37,667 nucleotides of DNA from Candidatus Zhuqueibacterota bacterium. GTDB lineage: Bacteria > Zhuqueibacterota > Zhuqueibacteria > Thermofontimicrobiales > Thiofontviventaceae. The translations under genes were made by a program, and so were the position numbers. Positions 25,428-35,111 of the stretch are shown here, piece by piece (within the stretch, counting starts at the first letter, position 1; each line of letters starts with the position of its first letter). The notes under the pieces were generated by a model. That model had not been told where the DNA came from. It ran no database searches and saw only the letters and a list, made by a program, of their open reading frames with translations. Where the stretch lies: positions 1-37,667 of the forward strand of contig JAFGOE010000104.1 of NCBI GenBank assembly GCA_016926625.1. The letters are read 5' to 3'.

Positions 25428-25886
25428 ATGGTTATGGACAATTCGGTTAAAATAGAACAGATACGGACCTTAATCGGACCTTTGCTTGAAGATGAAGAGG
25501 TCGAACTGATCGACATCGAATTGAAGGGCAACGTGGGCAACCAGGTGCTGCGTATATTCGTCGATGTCGAAGGCGGAATAAATCTTAGTCGCTGCGAAAG
25601 CCTGAGTCGCGAGATATCAAGTATACTGGACATGGACGATGTGATGTCCGGCAAGTATCGATTAGAAGTTTCTTCACCAGGCATCGACAGACCGTTGAAG
25701 ACGATTAACGATTTTCGACGAAACACAGGCAAACGGATCGGCCTTCAATTACAGGATGGCCGCAGCTTTGAGGGAACTATCGATGTGGTGGATGATGTGA
25801 AAATTTCTATGGTGATTGATAGCGGGGATCACGTGAAATTTCCGATTGATCAGGTCGTCAGTGGGAAAATAATTTTACCATTTTAA
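25428..25886 (+). CDS. rimP: Ribosome maturation factor RimP
   Basis: 152 residues; needed for maturation of the 30S subunit. The N-terminal alpha/beta domain shows VELIDIELKGNVGNQVLRIFVDVEGGINLSRCESLSREIS, the core RimP pattern split here by no insertion, then LEVSSPGIDRPLKT, then an SH3-like C-terminal domain. ATG 25428 or the in-frame ATG 25434 may be the start; neither has a clear ribosome binding site, and both follow a 5' hairpin closely. First gene of the superoperon. Confidence 0.93.
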   Translation: MVMDNSVKIEQIRTLIGPLLEDEEVELIDIELKGNVGNQVLRIFVDVEGGINLSRCESLSREISSILDMDDVMSGKYRLEVSSPGIDRPLKTINDFRRNTGKRIGLQLQDGRSFEGTIDVVDDVKISMVIDSGDHVKFPIDQVVSGKIILPF

Positions 25887-25917
25887 TTTGAAGTAGTGTC
25901 TTAGGAGTTTTTATCAG

Positions 25918-27153
25918 ATGAAAGCCGGCTTAGTAGAAGCATTTCAACAATTAGTCAAAGAGAAGAACATCGATAAAGATGTGCTCTCGAAAATAATCGA
26001 AAATACAATTTTGCAGTTAGTGAAGAAAAAATACGGCACAACCGATAATTTCGATATCTTTGTCAGTATGGAAAAGGGTGAAATCGAGTTATACCAAAAT
26101 AAGATCATCGTGGACAAGGTAAGCGACGAAAATTTGGAGATCGATCTGGAGACTGCGCGCAAGGTCGAACCCGATTTAGAGATCGGGGATGAATACATCG
26201 AGATCATCGATCCGGCGAGTTTCGGCAGGCGTTTGATCACAGCGGCCAAGCAGAACTTGAATCAAAAGATCAAGGACGCTGAGAAGGAGATCATCCTCGA
26301 CGAATTTGCCAAGCGTGTCGGTGAAATCATCATGGGCGACATCCGACAGTTAAACAAAAACGAGATATTCCTGAATTTTGACGGAATCGAAGTCGTTCTG
26401 CCCAAGAGTGAGCAGATTCATACGGAGCGCTATCGTCGTGGTGAAAACATTCGTGCTGTTATCAAGGACGTGGTACGCACCAATAAAGGCCCTGAAATTA
26501 TCATCTCCCGGGCAGCTGACGAATTTTTGATTCGGTTATTCGAAATAGAGGTTCCTGAAATTTACGACAACATCATCGAGATCAAGGGTGTGGCCAGAGA
26601 GGCTGGCGATCGCACGAAAATCGCTGTTTATTCTAACGACAAACGTATCGACGCCGTGGGAGCCTGCGTCGGAATGAAAGGCATCCGCATCCAGGCTGTG
26701 GTCAAAGAACTGAACAACGAAAAGATCGACATCATCAACTGGAACTCGGAACCGGAAATTTTTATCATGAGGGCGATCAGTCCTGCTAAACCGGTCAAGG
26801 TGATCGTAAACACTGATAACAATACGGCCATTGTGGTAATTCCGGACGATCAGATCTCATTAGCGATCGGTAAAGGGGGACAAAACAGGCGGCTTGCTTC
26901 GAAGCTGACCGGATTTGAGATCGAGACGATACGAGAATCTGAATATCGAGAGATCATGAAAGAAGAAGGAAAAGAAGAGATCGATTTGTCGGACATAAAG
27001 GAAATTTCTCCGAGCGTTCTGTCCAAACTCAATTCGGAAGGATTTGAAACGGTGCAGGATGTACTCGAGGGAGGTATCGAGCAGTTAACACAAATTCAAG
27101 GGATAGGAGAGAAAACGGCGAAAAAAATATTAGAAATAATCAATAATCTTTAA
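25918..27153 (+). CDS. nusA: Transcription termination/antitermination factor NusA
   Basis: 411 residues, TAGGAG site upstream. It binds RNA polymerase and modulates pausing and termination. Order of domains: N-terminal polymerase-binding domain (1-125), S1 domain (about 135-200, ending in GPEIIISRA), two KH domains (about 205-345; GACVGMKGIRIQAV and IGKGGQNRRLASKL), and one C-terminal helix-hairpin-helix unit (about 365-411, LTQIQGIGEKTAKKILEI). The long double acidic repeat of enterobacterial NusA is absent, as in many phyla. Confidence 0.96.
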   Translation: MKAGLVEAFQQLVKEKNIDKDVLSKIIENTILQLVKKKYGTTDNFDIFVSMEKGEIELYQNKIIVDKVSDENLEIDLETARKVEPDLEIGDEYIEIIDPASFGRRLITAAKQNLNQKIKDAEKEIILDEFAKRVGEIIMGDIRQLNKNEIFLNFDGIEVVLPKSEQIHTERYRRGENIRAVIKDVVRTNKGPEIIISRAADEFLIRLFEIEVPEIYDNIIEIKGVAREAGDRTKIAVYSNDKRIDAVGACVGMKGIRIQAVVKELNNEKIDIINWNSEPEIFIMRAISPAKPVKVIVNTDNNTAIVVIPDDQISLAIGKGGQNRRLASKLTGFEIETIRESEYREIMKEEGKEEIDLSDIKEISPSVLSKLNSEGFETVQDVLEGGIEQLTQIQGIGEKTAKKILEIINNL

Positions 27154-27182
27154 AAAAAAATCTGTTCTAGGAGTGATTTAGT

Positions 27183-30047
27183 TTGACCAACGAAAAGAAA
27201 ATAAGAATATTTCAAATAGCTCGTGAATTCAATGTCTCGAATGAGGCAATTATTTCATACCTGACTGGTTTGAAATATCAGATCAGAAATCATATGACTC
27301 TGCTCACCGATGAAATGTATGACGACGTCATGAAGAAGTTTGGGGATAATGTCGGTGATGTTCACGATGATGAGTATGATTTTAAACGAGAATTAAAAGA
27401 AAAACGAGCCAGAGAGAAAGAGAAGCAACTTGAGGAGGAGAAGCGTTATCAGGAAAAAGTACGTGCCTCAATGTTGATTCAATCTAAAACAGCTGCTCAG
27501 CATAAGTCAGCGAAAGCGGGCGGGGTGGGAGAAGTACAGATCTCCGATGAAGAACTCAAGAGTCAAGATGCAGCAGCTGAGGAAGAGAAAGTACAGAAAC
27601 TCAAAAAAACGACGCGCGAAAAAGAAATCACTCCTGCAAAAGATAAGGTAAAATCGAAAACACGTAAACCTTCAAAGGGAGAAGTTCAGGAAGAGGATGT
27701 CACGATCTCGCCTGATGCGGAGGAAGCTGTTTCCGAACTAATATCGCCGAAGAAGAAAGTCGAACCGACCCTTCAGGAAGAAAAGCAAAAAGAGGTTTCG
27801 GAGGTCACTCCTGAGACGGCCGCGGCTGACAAGAAAGAGCCGAAGAAGAAGACTGAAGTCGACACCAAACCTGATGAGCGTTCTAAGCCACGCGACAAAG
27901 TAGCCGAAGTCAAGGAAGAGATCAAGAGGAGGAAAGAAGCGGCTGCATTACCCTCGGACGAGGCAAAAGTCGATAAAGGGAAACCTAAAAAGAAGTTACG
28001 CAAAAAATTAAAGGCGAAGGAGCGTCTTGATCAACCGGGACAATCAGATGAAGATGGCTCAGAAAAGAAATTTAAGAAAAAGAAGAAGAAGGATCACGTT
28101 CAGGAACCCGCTGCCGAGGTGAAGCAGGAAAAGTTCAAGAAAAAGGGTAAGAAAAAGAAGAAGTTTAAGATCAGTGAAGAAGAGGTCGAAGAATCGATCC
28201 GGCAGACGCTTTCGCTGATGGAAGATGGTGGTAAAGGTAAGAAGCGTCGCAAGAGAGTCAAAGCAGTTGATGATGATTATGAAGATGAGGAGCAAATTTT
28301 AAAAGTACATGAATATATCTCTGTGTCTGAATTTGCAGCGCAGATGGATCTTGAGCCGAGTGATGTGATTAAGAAATGTCTTGAATACGGCATTTTAGCA
28401 TCGATCAATCATCGGCTCGATGAGGATACGATCGTCACGATCGCCGATGAATTTGGATACAAAGTTGAGATCGTACCTGAATACGGATCGGATAAGTTTG
28501 AAGAGCAAGATGAGGAGGAGGACGCCGTACCGCGACCTCCTGTGGTTACCATCATGGGTCATGTCGACCACGGCAAGACATCGCTGTTGGATTACATTCG
28601 GAACAGTAACATCACCGAAAGCGAAGCGGGCGGAATTACCCAGCACATCGGTGCCTATGAAGTCTCTGTCAACGGTCGATCGATCACATTTCTTGATACT
28701 CCGGGACATGAGGCGTTTACGGCCATGCGCGCGCGTGGTGCTCAGGCAACGGATATCGTTGTACTCATCATTGCTGCCGATGACAGCGTCATGCCGCAGA
28801 CAGTGGAGGCCATCAATCATTCCAAGGCCGCTGGTGTTCCCATCATTGTGGCGATCAATAAAATCGATAAATCCAATGCAAATCCTGAAATGATCAAAAA
28901 ACAGCTGGCAGAGCATGATATCTTGGTGGAAGGTTGGGGCGGCAAATATCAATGTATCGAAATATCGGCTAAATTCGGAGAAGGGGTCGATAAATTGCTG
29001 GACAGCATCCTGTTGGAAGCCGAGATGCTGGAGTTAAAGGCGAACCCGGATAGGTTGGCCCGAGGTGTGGTAATCGAATCGGAACTGGACAAGGGTATGG
29101 GTATTGTGGCGACGGTGCTGGTTCAGAAGGGCACGCTTAAAATCGGTGATCCGTTTATTTCGGGACAGTACAGTGGTCGCGTCAAATCGCTCTTTAACGA
29201 CAAGGGTGATAAGACCAGGAAAGCGGCGCCTTCGATGCCGGTACAGGTGCTCGGGTTCTCCGGATTACCACAGGCTGGTGATACATTTATCGTGTTAGAA
29301 TCCGAGAGAGACGTTAAGCAGATCAGCTTCAACCGTCAGCAGATTCGGCGTGAGATCGAGCAGCGAAAGATCAAGCACGTAACGCTCGATGAAATTTCCA
29401 GACGGATCAAAGATGGGGAAGTTAAAGAATTATCGATCATTATCAAGGCTGATGTGGATGGATCGAGTGAGGCCTTGAGCGATAGCCTCGTTAAGTTATC
29501 GAACAATGAAGTCGCAGTCAACATCATCCACAAAGGCGTCGGTGCTATCTCTGAATCGGATGTTCTATTAGCCATGGCTTCGGATGCTGTGATCATCGGG
29601 TTCCATGTTCGTCCCACAGTGAAAGCCAGAGAAATCGCACGCCGCGAGAAGGTGGATATACGAATCTACACCGTGATCTATGATGCGATCTCCGATGTGA
29701 AAGATGCGTTAGAAGGTTTATTAGAACCTGAATTCGAAGAGAAGAACCTCAGCGTGGTCGAGGTCAGAGATATATTTAAGGTCCCCAAAGTCGGAACCGT
29801 TGCTGGGTGTTATGTGGTCAGTGGCAAGGTGACCAGGAACGATAAGGCAAAGCTTTATCGTGACGATAAATTGATACACGATGGGCGAATAACTTCGCTA
29901 AAGAGATTCAAGGAAGATGTGAAAGAGGTTGCAAGTGGATTCGAGTGCGGTATGGCGTTCGAGAATTTTGATGATATCAAGGTGAACGATATCATCGAAA
30001 CCTATAAAATCGAAGAGATCAAACGTAAATTAATTATACCCAAATAG
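27183..30047 (+). CDS. infB: Translation initiation factor IF-2
   Basis: 954 residues, TTG start with GGAGTG upstream. It delivers initiator tRNA to the 30S subunit and promotes subunit joining with GTP. An N-terminal IF2_N helix domain (residues 4-55) is followed by a long Lys/Glu-rich linker (about 60-360), a second IF2_N-like segment (EYISVSEFAAQMDLEPSDV), then the GTPase domain with GHVDHGKT at 459-466, DTPGHEAF near 505 and NKID. Domains II-IV complete the protein. No truncation. Confidence 0.97.
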   Translation: MTNEKKIRIFQIAREFNVSNEAIISYLTGLKYQIRNHMTLLTDEMYDDVMKKFGDNVGDVHDDEYDFKRELKEKRAREKEKQLEEEKRYQEKVRASMLIQSKTAAQHKSAKAGGVGEVQISDEELKSQDAAAEEEKVQKLKKTTREKEITPAKDKVKSKTRKPSKGEVQEEDVTISPDAEEAVSELISPKKKVEPTLQEEKQKEVSEVTPETAAADKKEPKKKTEVDTKPDERSKPRDKVAEVKEEIKRRKEAAALPSDEAKVDKGKPKKKLRKKLKAKERLDQPGQSDEDGSEKKFKKKKKKDHVQEPAAEVKQEKFKKKGKKKKKFKISEEEVEESIRQTLSLMEDGGKGKKRRKRVKAVDDDYEDEEQILKVHEYISVSEFAAQMDLEPSDVIKKCLEYGILASINHRLDEDTIVTIADEFGYKVEIVPEYGSDKFEEQDEEEDAVPRPPVVTIMGHVDHGKTSLLDYIRNSNITESEAGGITQHIGAYEVSVNGRSITFLDTPGHEAFTAMRARGAQATDIVVLIIAADDSVMPQTVEAINHSKAAGVPIIVAINKIDKSNANPEMIKKQLAEHDILVEGWGGKYQCIEISAKFGEGVDKLLDSILLEAEMLELKANPDRLARGVVIESELDKGMGIVATVLVQKGTLKIGDPFISGQYSGRVKSLFNDKGDKTRKAAPSMPVQVLGFSGLPQAGDTFIVLESERDVKQISFNRQQIRREIEQRKIKHVTLDEISRRIKDGEVKELSIIIKADVDGSSEALSDSLVKLSNNEVAVNIIHKGVGAISESDVLLAMASDAVIIGFHVRPTVKAREIARREKVDIRIYTVIYDAISDVKDALEGLLEPEFEEKNLSVVEVRDIFKVPKVGTVAGCYVVSGKVTRNDKAKLYRDDKLIHDGRITSLKRFKEDVKEVASGFECGMAFENFDDIKVNDIIETYKIEEIKRKLIIPK

Positions 30048-30048
30048 C

Positions 30049-30330
30049 ATGTTAGTCGGAATCTATCAAGTGGAATTATTTATTCCAGCAAGCGGTTCTT
30101 TGAAAGAGAAACGATTCATTCTAAAGAGTCTGAAGTCTCGCATCAGGAACAAGTTCAATGTATCCGTGGCCGAGGTAGCTGATCATGACAAATGGCAGAG
30201 GGCGCAGCTTGGATTCGCCGCTGTTTCCAATGACCGTAAGATTATCGATAATATGTTTAACGAGATACAGAAATTAATTCTGGCGGAAACACGTGTTGAG
30301 CTTGTCGACCAGCATCGTGATTTATATTAG
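30049..30330 (+). CDS. ylxP: DUF503 / YlxP-like small protein
   Basis: 93 residues, ATG one base after the infB stop. The family signature is clear: LVGIYQVELFIPASGSLKEKR at the start and FNVSVAEVADHDKWQRAQLG in the middle. YlxP-type proteins sit between infB and rbfA in many genomes and are linked to ribosome biogenesis by position; a biochemical role is not settled. Confidence 0.9.
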   Translation: MLVGIYQVELFIPASGSLKEKRFILKSLKSRIRNKFNVSVAEVADHDKWQRAQLGFAAVSNDRKIIDNMFNEIQKLILAETRVELVDQHRDLY

Positions 30331-30341
30331 GAATTTGTGAT

Positions 30342-30692
30342 ATGTCAAAACGAATTGATCGCGTTTCTGAGATGTTGAAGCGCGAAATTAGTCGAATTCT
30401 TGTCCAGGAGATAAAGGATCCCGGGATAAAATTCGTGACCATAACGTGCGTTAAGTTGTCACCGGATTTAAAGAGTTCAAAAATCTACTATACGCTACTG
30501 GACGATGTGTCCCATCGTCCGGCCATGCAAAAAAAGTTGGATGGCGCCTGCGGTTACATCAGGACTGAGATCGGCAAGAATCTGAAGCTCAGGTACACGC
30601 CGGAGATCAGATTCTATTACGACACCGTCGCTGATTACGCACAACATGTGGAGAGCTTAATCGTTCAAATCAAAGAAGGGGATAACGAATAG
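30342..30692 (+). CDS. rbfA: 30S ribosome-binding factor RbfA
   Basis: 116 residues, typical length. It assists late 16S processing and 30S maturation. A KH-type fold is marked by RVSEMLKREISRILVQEIKDP, VTITCVKLSPDLKSSKIYYT and LKLRYTPEIRFYYD. Its end (GAAGGGGATAACGAATAG) contains the ribosome binding site for truB and overlaps the proposed truB start by four bases. Confidence 0.95.
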   Translation: MSKRIDRVSEMLKREISRILVQEIKDPGIKFVTITCVKLSPDLKSSKIYYTLLDDVSHRPAMQKKLDGACGYIRTEIGKNLKLRYTPEIRFYYDTVADYAQHVESLIVQIKEGDNE

Positions 30693-31387
30693 ATCATCAA
30701 ACCTTCAACTTTGCAGACGGTGAGATCTTAAATTTCAACAAACCCATCCACAAGTCGTCTTTCTATGTCGTCTCGCGGGTGAGGAAACTGGTGAATGTGA
30801 AGAAAGTGGGGCATGCGGGTACACTGGATCCGTTTGCCACCGGGGTGTTGTTGGTATGTACGGGCAAGGCGACCAAGAAGGTGCCGGAGTTAATGGAATC
30901 GGAGAAAGAGTACATCGGGACGATCGAATTAGGGGTTCAAACCGATACAGATGACGTAACCGGAGAGGTGATCGCAAGAGGCGATCCATCGCCAATAAGG
31001 TTCGAAAAAGTAGAAGAGGTGTGTCGGCGTTTCGAGGGGTCGGTACCACAAATTCCGCCGATGTATTCGGCAAAGAAGGTGAACGGACGCCGGCTCTATA
31101 AACTGGCGCGGCAGGGGAAGGTAATCGAACGACAACCCAAGATAGTGACTATCCGTGCGTTGGATATTTTGGATTACAATCCACCGTTTATCACAATCCA
31201 TGTTGTCTGCAGTAAAGGAACATACATTCGTGCGCTCGCACGAGATATGGGTAACGAGTTAGGCTGTAAGGGAAATTTACATTCGCTTACGCGGACTCGT
31301 GTAGGAGATTATCGGATCGAAGAATCGATGACTCTGGATGATTTTAAGGAATTATTAGGAAACTTTTCGGAAGACGTTTTTCAGTAG
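30689..31387 (+). CDS. truB: tRNA pseudouridine-55 synthase TruB with apparent AUA start
   Basis: 232 residues if translation begins at ATA 30689. It makes pseudouridine 55 in the T-loop of tRNA. VGHAGTLDPFATGVL holds the catalytic Asp; RQGK and SKGTYIRALARDMG are further motifs. It is the short form without a C-terminal PUA domain. The first ordinary start codon in frame is GTG 30779, but the 30 codons before it encode conserved TruB sequence (GEILNFNKPIHKSSFYVVSR, with the invariant KP). In that stretch there is no ATG, GTG or TTG, and an in-frame stop lies at 30683. GAAGGGGA sits six bases before ATA 30689. ATC 30725 is a weaker alternative. Confidence 0.9.
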   Translation: MDHQTFNFADGEILNFNKPIHKSSFYVVSRVRKLVNVKKVGHAGTLDPFATGVLLVCTGKATKKVPELMESEKEYIGTIELGVQTDTDDVTGEVIARGDPSPIRFEKVEEVCRRFEGSVPQIPPMYSAKKVNGRRLYKLARQGKVIERQPKIVTIRALDILDYNPPFITIHVVCSKGTYIRALARDMGNELGCKGNLHSLTRTRVGDYRIEESMTLDDFKELLGNFSEDVFQ

Positions 31388-31412
31388 TAAAATATCAAAC
31401 AGGAGATTTTAA

Positions 31413-31682
31413 ATGACATTGACAACAGAACAAAAACAAGAGATTTTCAAGGAATACGGTAAAACTGTAGCAGATACTGGTAGTGCAGAAGCTCAGATTG
31501 CGATGTTCACGACTCGTATCAACCAGTTGACAGAACATTTGAAGATCTACAAAAAGGACCATGCATCACGGCGTGGCTTATTAAAGATTGTTGGTAAGCG
31601 CAGACAGCTTCTTGACTATCTTTATCAGAAAGACATTAATCGATATCGTGAAATTATTCAAAAGCTCGGAATCAGACGTTAG
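31413..31682 (+). CDS. rpsO: 30S ribosomal protein S15
   Basis: 89 residues, the normal length, with AGGAGA before ATG 31413. The four-helix signature is intact ([42 protein letters not shown]). It binds 16S rRNA in the platform. Located directly before pnp as in most bacteria. The ribF gene often found before it is missing here. Confidence 0.97.
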   Translation: MTLTTEQKQEIFKEYGKTVADTGSAEAQIAMFTTRINQLTEHLKIYKKDHASRRGLLKIVGKRRQLLDYLYQKDINRYREIIQKLGIRR

Positions 31683-31711
31683 TTTGGTAGACTGTGCAGT
31701 ATGGAGGTAAA

Positions 31712-33820
31712 ATGTATTTTAAGGATGAAATGACATTCGCGGGCAGGAATTTATCCATCGAAACTGGTAAATTAGCGAAGCAAGCGGATGGTGCCGTCGT
31801 TGTTATGTTTGGGGAGACAGTAATATTGGCGACAGCCGTAGCGAGTAAGGAGCCGGTTGAGGGACAGGGTTTTTTCCCGTTATCGGTAGAATATAGGGAA
31901 AAGGCTTATGCCGCGGGGAAAATTCCGGGTGGATTTTTTAAGCGCGAAGGGAAACCGAGTGAAAATGAGGTACTATCCAGTCGTCTGATCGACCGTCCGA
32001 TTCGTCCGATGTTTCCGGATAATTATTTAAATGAAGTGCAGATTATTCTATCCGTGTTATCTGCGGATAAAGAGAATGATCCTGATGTACTATGCGTGCT
32101 GGGGGCCTCGGCGGCGCTGTCGATATCTGAAATCCCATTTGCAGGTCCCATTGCGGCGGTTCGAGTGGGGAAAGTTCATGGACAGTTGGTAATCAATCCG
32201 ACTTTCTCCGAACTGGAGGATAGCGATGTGGATGTGGTTATCGCAGGATCAGAGGATTCGATCATTATGGTCGAAGGGGAGTCGAGGGAGATATCTGAGG
32301 AGGACATGCTTGAGGTCCTCGAATTCGCCCATACTGCAATTAAAGAGCTTATCGATCTGCAAAAACGTTTGGTCGAAAAATGTGGTGTTCCCAAGCAAGA
32401 GGTACCGCAAGGAGAGGACGATACTGACCTGGTGAGCAAAATCGAAACAGCCGCTCGGGATCGTATGGAGGAGATCGTTAAGATCACCGAGAAGAAGGAG
32501 CGGAACGATAAGCTTCGTAATCTCATCAAGGAAATTTCGGAGCAGCTCAGCGAAGACTATCCGGAATGCGAAAAGAAAGTCGCAGCGGTCGTCGAAGAGA
32601 TCCACAAGAAGCTGGTTCGTTCGATGATCCTCGATGATCAAAGACGTCTCGATGGCCGTGGCCCGGACGACATACGACCTATCGAATGTGAAGTGGCGCT
32701 GCTTCCGCGCACTCATGGGTCGGCATTATTCACGCGCGGGCAGACGCAATCGCTCGCAGCGACCACGCTGGGCACCAAGATGGACGAACAAAAGATGGAT
32801 GAGCTGGAAGGTGAATTTTACAAAAGCTTCATCCTGCATTATAATTTCCCGCCTTTCTCGGTGGGAGAGGTCAAGCCGATGCGCGGTACGAGTCGCCGTG
32901 AAGTGGGACATGGCAATCTGGCCGAACGTGCCTTAAAGAATATCATTCCCAATGATGAAGTCTTCCCGTATACGATTCGAATCGTGTCCGATATACTCGA
33001 ATCGAACGGCTCGTCGTCCATGGCGACCGTATGTGCGGGTTCATTATCGCTGATGGATGCCGGTGTACCGATCAAGGACGCGGTGGCAGGAATCGCGATG
33101 GGATTGGTCAAGGAAGACGACCGTTACGAGGTACTGACCGACATTCTGGGTGATGAAGATCATCTGGGAGACATGGACTTCAAGGTTGCCGGGACCAAAG
33201 CGGGAATCACTGCTTTTCAGATGGATATCAAGACCAAAGAGATGCCGCTTGAAGTGCTGCGAGTGGCCCTGCAGAAAGCGAGAGAAGGAAGAGTAAAGAT
33301 ACTGGAGATCATGAACCGTACCATCGATAAACCGCGCACTGAGCTGTCGAGTTACGCACCGCGCATCTTATCGTTCCGTGTCAATGTGGATATGATCGGT
33401 ATGATCATTGGTCCCGGCGGAAAGATGATCCGGGAGATCATCGAGAAGACCGGAGCTGCGATCGATATTAATGATGATGGTACCGTGACCATCGCATCGG
33501 TGGATGCAGAAAGCGGGTTGCGTGCTCGCCAGATCATCGAGGAATTGGTACAGGAACCGGAAGTCGGTACAATTTACAAGGGTAAAGTGAAGCGTATCAC
33601 GAATTTCGGCGCTTTTGTGGAGATACTTCCCGGAAAGGAAGGACTGCTGCACATATCCGCAATCGATCATAAACGCATTAACAGGGTAGAGGATGTGCTG
33701 AAGGTCGGCGATGAGATTGAGGTGAAATTGATGAAGGTCGATCCGCAGGGTAAGCTTGATCTAAGCCGCAAGGCGTTGTTACCGAAACCCGATTTTCACA
33801 AACCATCTTCGGATCATTGA
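31712..33820 (+). CDS. pnp: Polyribonucleotide nucleotidyltransferase (PNPase)
   Basis: 702 residues from ATG 31712, with TGGAGGTAA directly upstream; a GTG at 31694 would lie before that site. It performs 3'-to-5' phosphorolytic RNA decay. Domains: first RNase PH fold (about 5-230), helical linker, second RNase PH fold (about 320-540, with LFTRGQTQSLAATTLG), KH domain (IIGPGGKMIREI) and S1 domain (YKGKVKRITNFGAFVEILPG). Follows rpsO by 29 bases, an arrangement that usually means cotranscription. Confidence 0.97.
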   Translation: MYFKDEMTFAGRNLSIETGKLAKQADGAVVVMFGETVILATAVASKEPVEGQGFFPLSVEYREKAYAAGKIPGGFFKREGKPSENEVLSSRLIDRPIRPMFPDNYLNEVQIILSVLSADKENDPDVLCVLGASAALSISEIPFAGPIAAVRVGKVHGQLVINPTFSELEDSDVDVVIAGSEDSIIMVEGESREISEEDMLEVLEFAHTAIKELIDLQKRLVEKCGVPKQEVPQGEDDTDLVSKIETAARDRMEEIVKITEKKERNDKLRNLIKEISEQLSEDYPECEKKVAAVVEEIHKKLVRSMILDDQRRLDGRGPDDIRPIECEVALLPRTHGSALFTRGQTQSLAATTLGTKMDEQKMDELEGEFYKSFILHYNFPPFSVGEVKPMRGTSRREVGHGNLAERALKNIIPNDEVFPYTIRIVSDILESNGSSSMATVCAGSLSLMDAGVPIKDAVAGIAMGLVKEDDRYEVLTDILGDEDHLGDMDFKVAGTKAGITAFQMDIKTKEMPLEVLRVALQKAREGRVKILEIMNRTIDKPRTELSSYAPRILSFRVNVDMIGMIIGPGGKMIREIIEKTGAAIDINDDGTVTIASVDAESGLRARQIIEELVQEPEVGTIYKGKVKRITNFGAFVEILPGKEGLLHISAIDHKRINRVEDVLKVGDEIEVKLMKVDPQGKLDLSRKALLPKPDFHKPSSDH

Positions 33821-33830
33821 GAGGGGGATC

Positions 33831-35063
33831 ATGGTTTTTCCCCTCTATAAGAAGACCGAATTAAAAAATGGCTTACGAATCATCAGCGAACATATTCCAT
33901 ATGTTCGCTCTATCGCCCTGGGTGCCTGGATAACGGTTGGTTCCAGAGATGAAAACGAATTAAGCAACGGAATATCCCATTTTTTGGAACATATGTTGTT
34001 CAAGGGTACCAGGAACCGCACTACCCGTCAAATCGCCGAGAGCCTCGAAATAGTCGGTGGCAGTCTCGACGCGTTCACCACCAAAGAAGTTACATGTTAT
34101 AATGCACATATTTTAGATGAACATCTTGCTTTATCCGTTGATGTGTTGTCCGACATCATGCTGAATTCGCTGTTCGATAAAAACGAGATGCAAAAAGAGA
34201 AGGATGTGATTCTAAAAGAGATCTATCAGTCGAATGATGCGGCTGATGATTTGATCTTCGATCATTTTTATCAGACCATATACGACAGTCACCCCCTTGG
34301 ATATCAAATTTACGGTACAGAGAGTAATATAAAGAGTTTTACACAGAAACAGCTACTGGATTACATGCAGGAGACGTACGCTGCCAATCGCATCGTGATA
34401 TCGGCAGCCGGGAGGGTCGATCACGACGAGCTCGTATCATTGGTGGAGAAATATTACACTGATCTCCCTGAGATGCGAGAGCGAAAGCTGACAAGTGTTC
34501 CGAAAACGAAGAGCAAGTCCGTACAAAATTTTACGAATTGTTCCCAGTCCCATGTCTGTTTCGGGATGCACGGATATTCGTATGTTGATCCCCAAAAATT
34601 CCCGTTATTGATCCTGAACAATCTGATTGGCGGGGGAATGAGTTCGTTATTATTCCAAAAGGTTCGGGAGGATTTGGGTCTGGTGTATTCCATCTACAGT
34701 TTCTATGATTTTTTCCTCGATGACGGCTTAATCGGCGTCTATTTTTCTGCCGATCCGACGAATATCGATCTGATTCTCGAAGTGATTCGAAATGAATTAG
34801 CCGCCATTAAGCGCGATTCGATCAGTCCTGATGTACTGTTTAACATGAAAAATCAGTTTAAAGGCGAGTTGATGTTGGGGCTTGAGAGCACGATTTCGCG
34901 CATGAACCGTCTTGCACGGAACGAACTCTATCTGGGTACATATCATACACTGGATTCGGTGCTACACAAGATTGATGAGGTTACGATCGACAGTGTGATG
35001 CAAGTCGCCGACGAACTATTCAATGATGATAACTATTTTACAACTATATTAAGTCCTAAATAG
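33831..35063 (+). CDS. M16 family zinc peptidase (processing-peptidase-like, YmxG type)
   Basis: 410 residues, GAGAGGGGG site before the ATG. The inverted zinc motif HFLEH is H50-x-x-E53-H54, with the third ligand E130 76 residues later, exactly the M16 spacing. The C-terminal half has the inactive-repeat pattern (LNNLIGGGMSSLLFQKVREDLGLVYSIYS). No signal peptide, so it is cytoplasmic. Position after pnp matches the ymxG-type genes of many bacteria. It degrades peptides; a specific substrate is not known. Confidence 0.93.
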   Translation: MVFPLYKKTELKNGLRIISEHIPYVRSIALGAWITVGSRDENELSNGISHFLEHMLFKGTRNRTTRQIAESLEIVGGSLDAFTTKEVTCYNAHILDEHLALSVDVLSDIMLNSLFDKNEMQKEKDVILKEIYQSNDAADDLIFDHFYQTIYDSHPLGYQIYGTESNIKSFTQKQLLDYMQETYAANRIVISAAGRVDHDELVSLVEKYYTDLPEMRERKLTSVPKTKSKSVQNFTNCSQSHVCFGMHGYSYVDPQKFPLLILNNLIGGGMSSLLFQKVREDLGLVYSIYSFYDFFLDDGLIGVYFSADPTNIDLILEVIRNELAAIKRDSISPDVLFNMKNQFKGELMLGLESTISRMNRLARNELYLGTYHTLDSVLHKIDEVTIDSVMQVADELFNDDNYFTTILSPK

Positions 35064-35111
35064 AGGATGGTCGACAGTCTTACTTAACTTTTATTATGGA
35101 GGAATTGTTTA

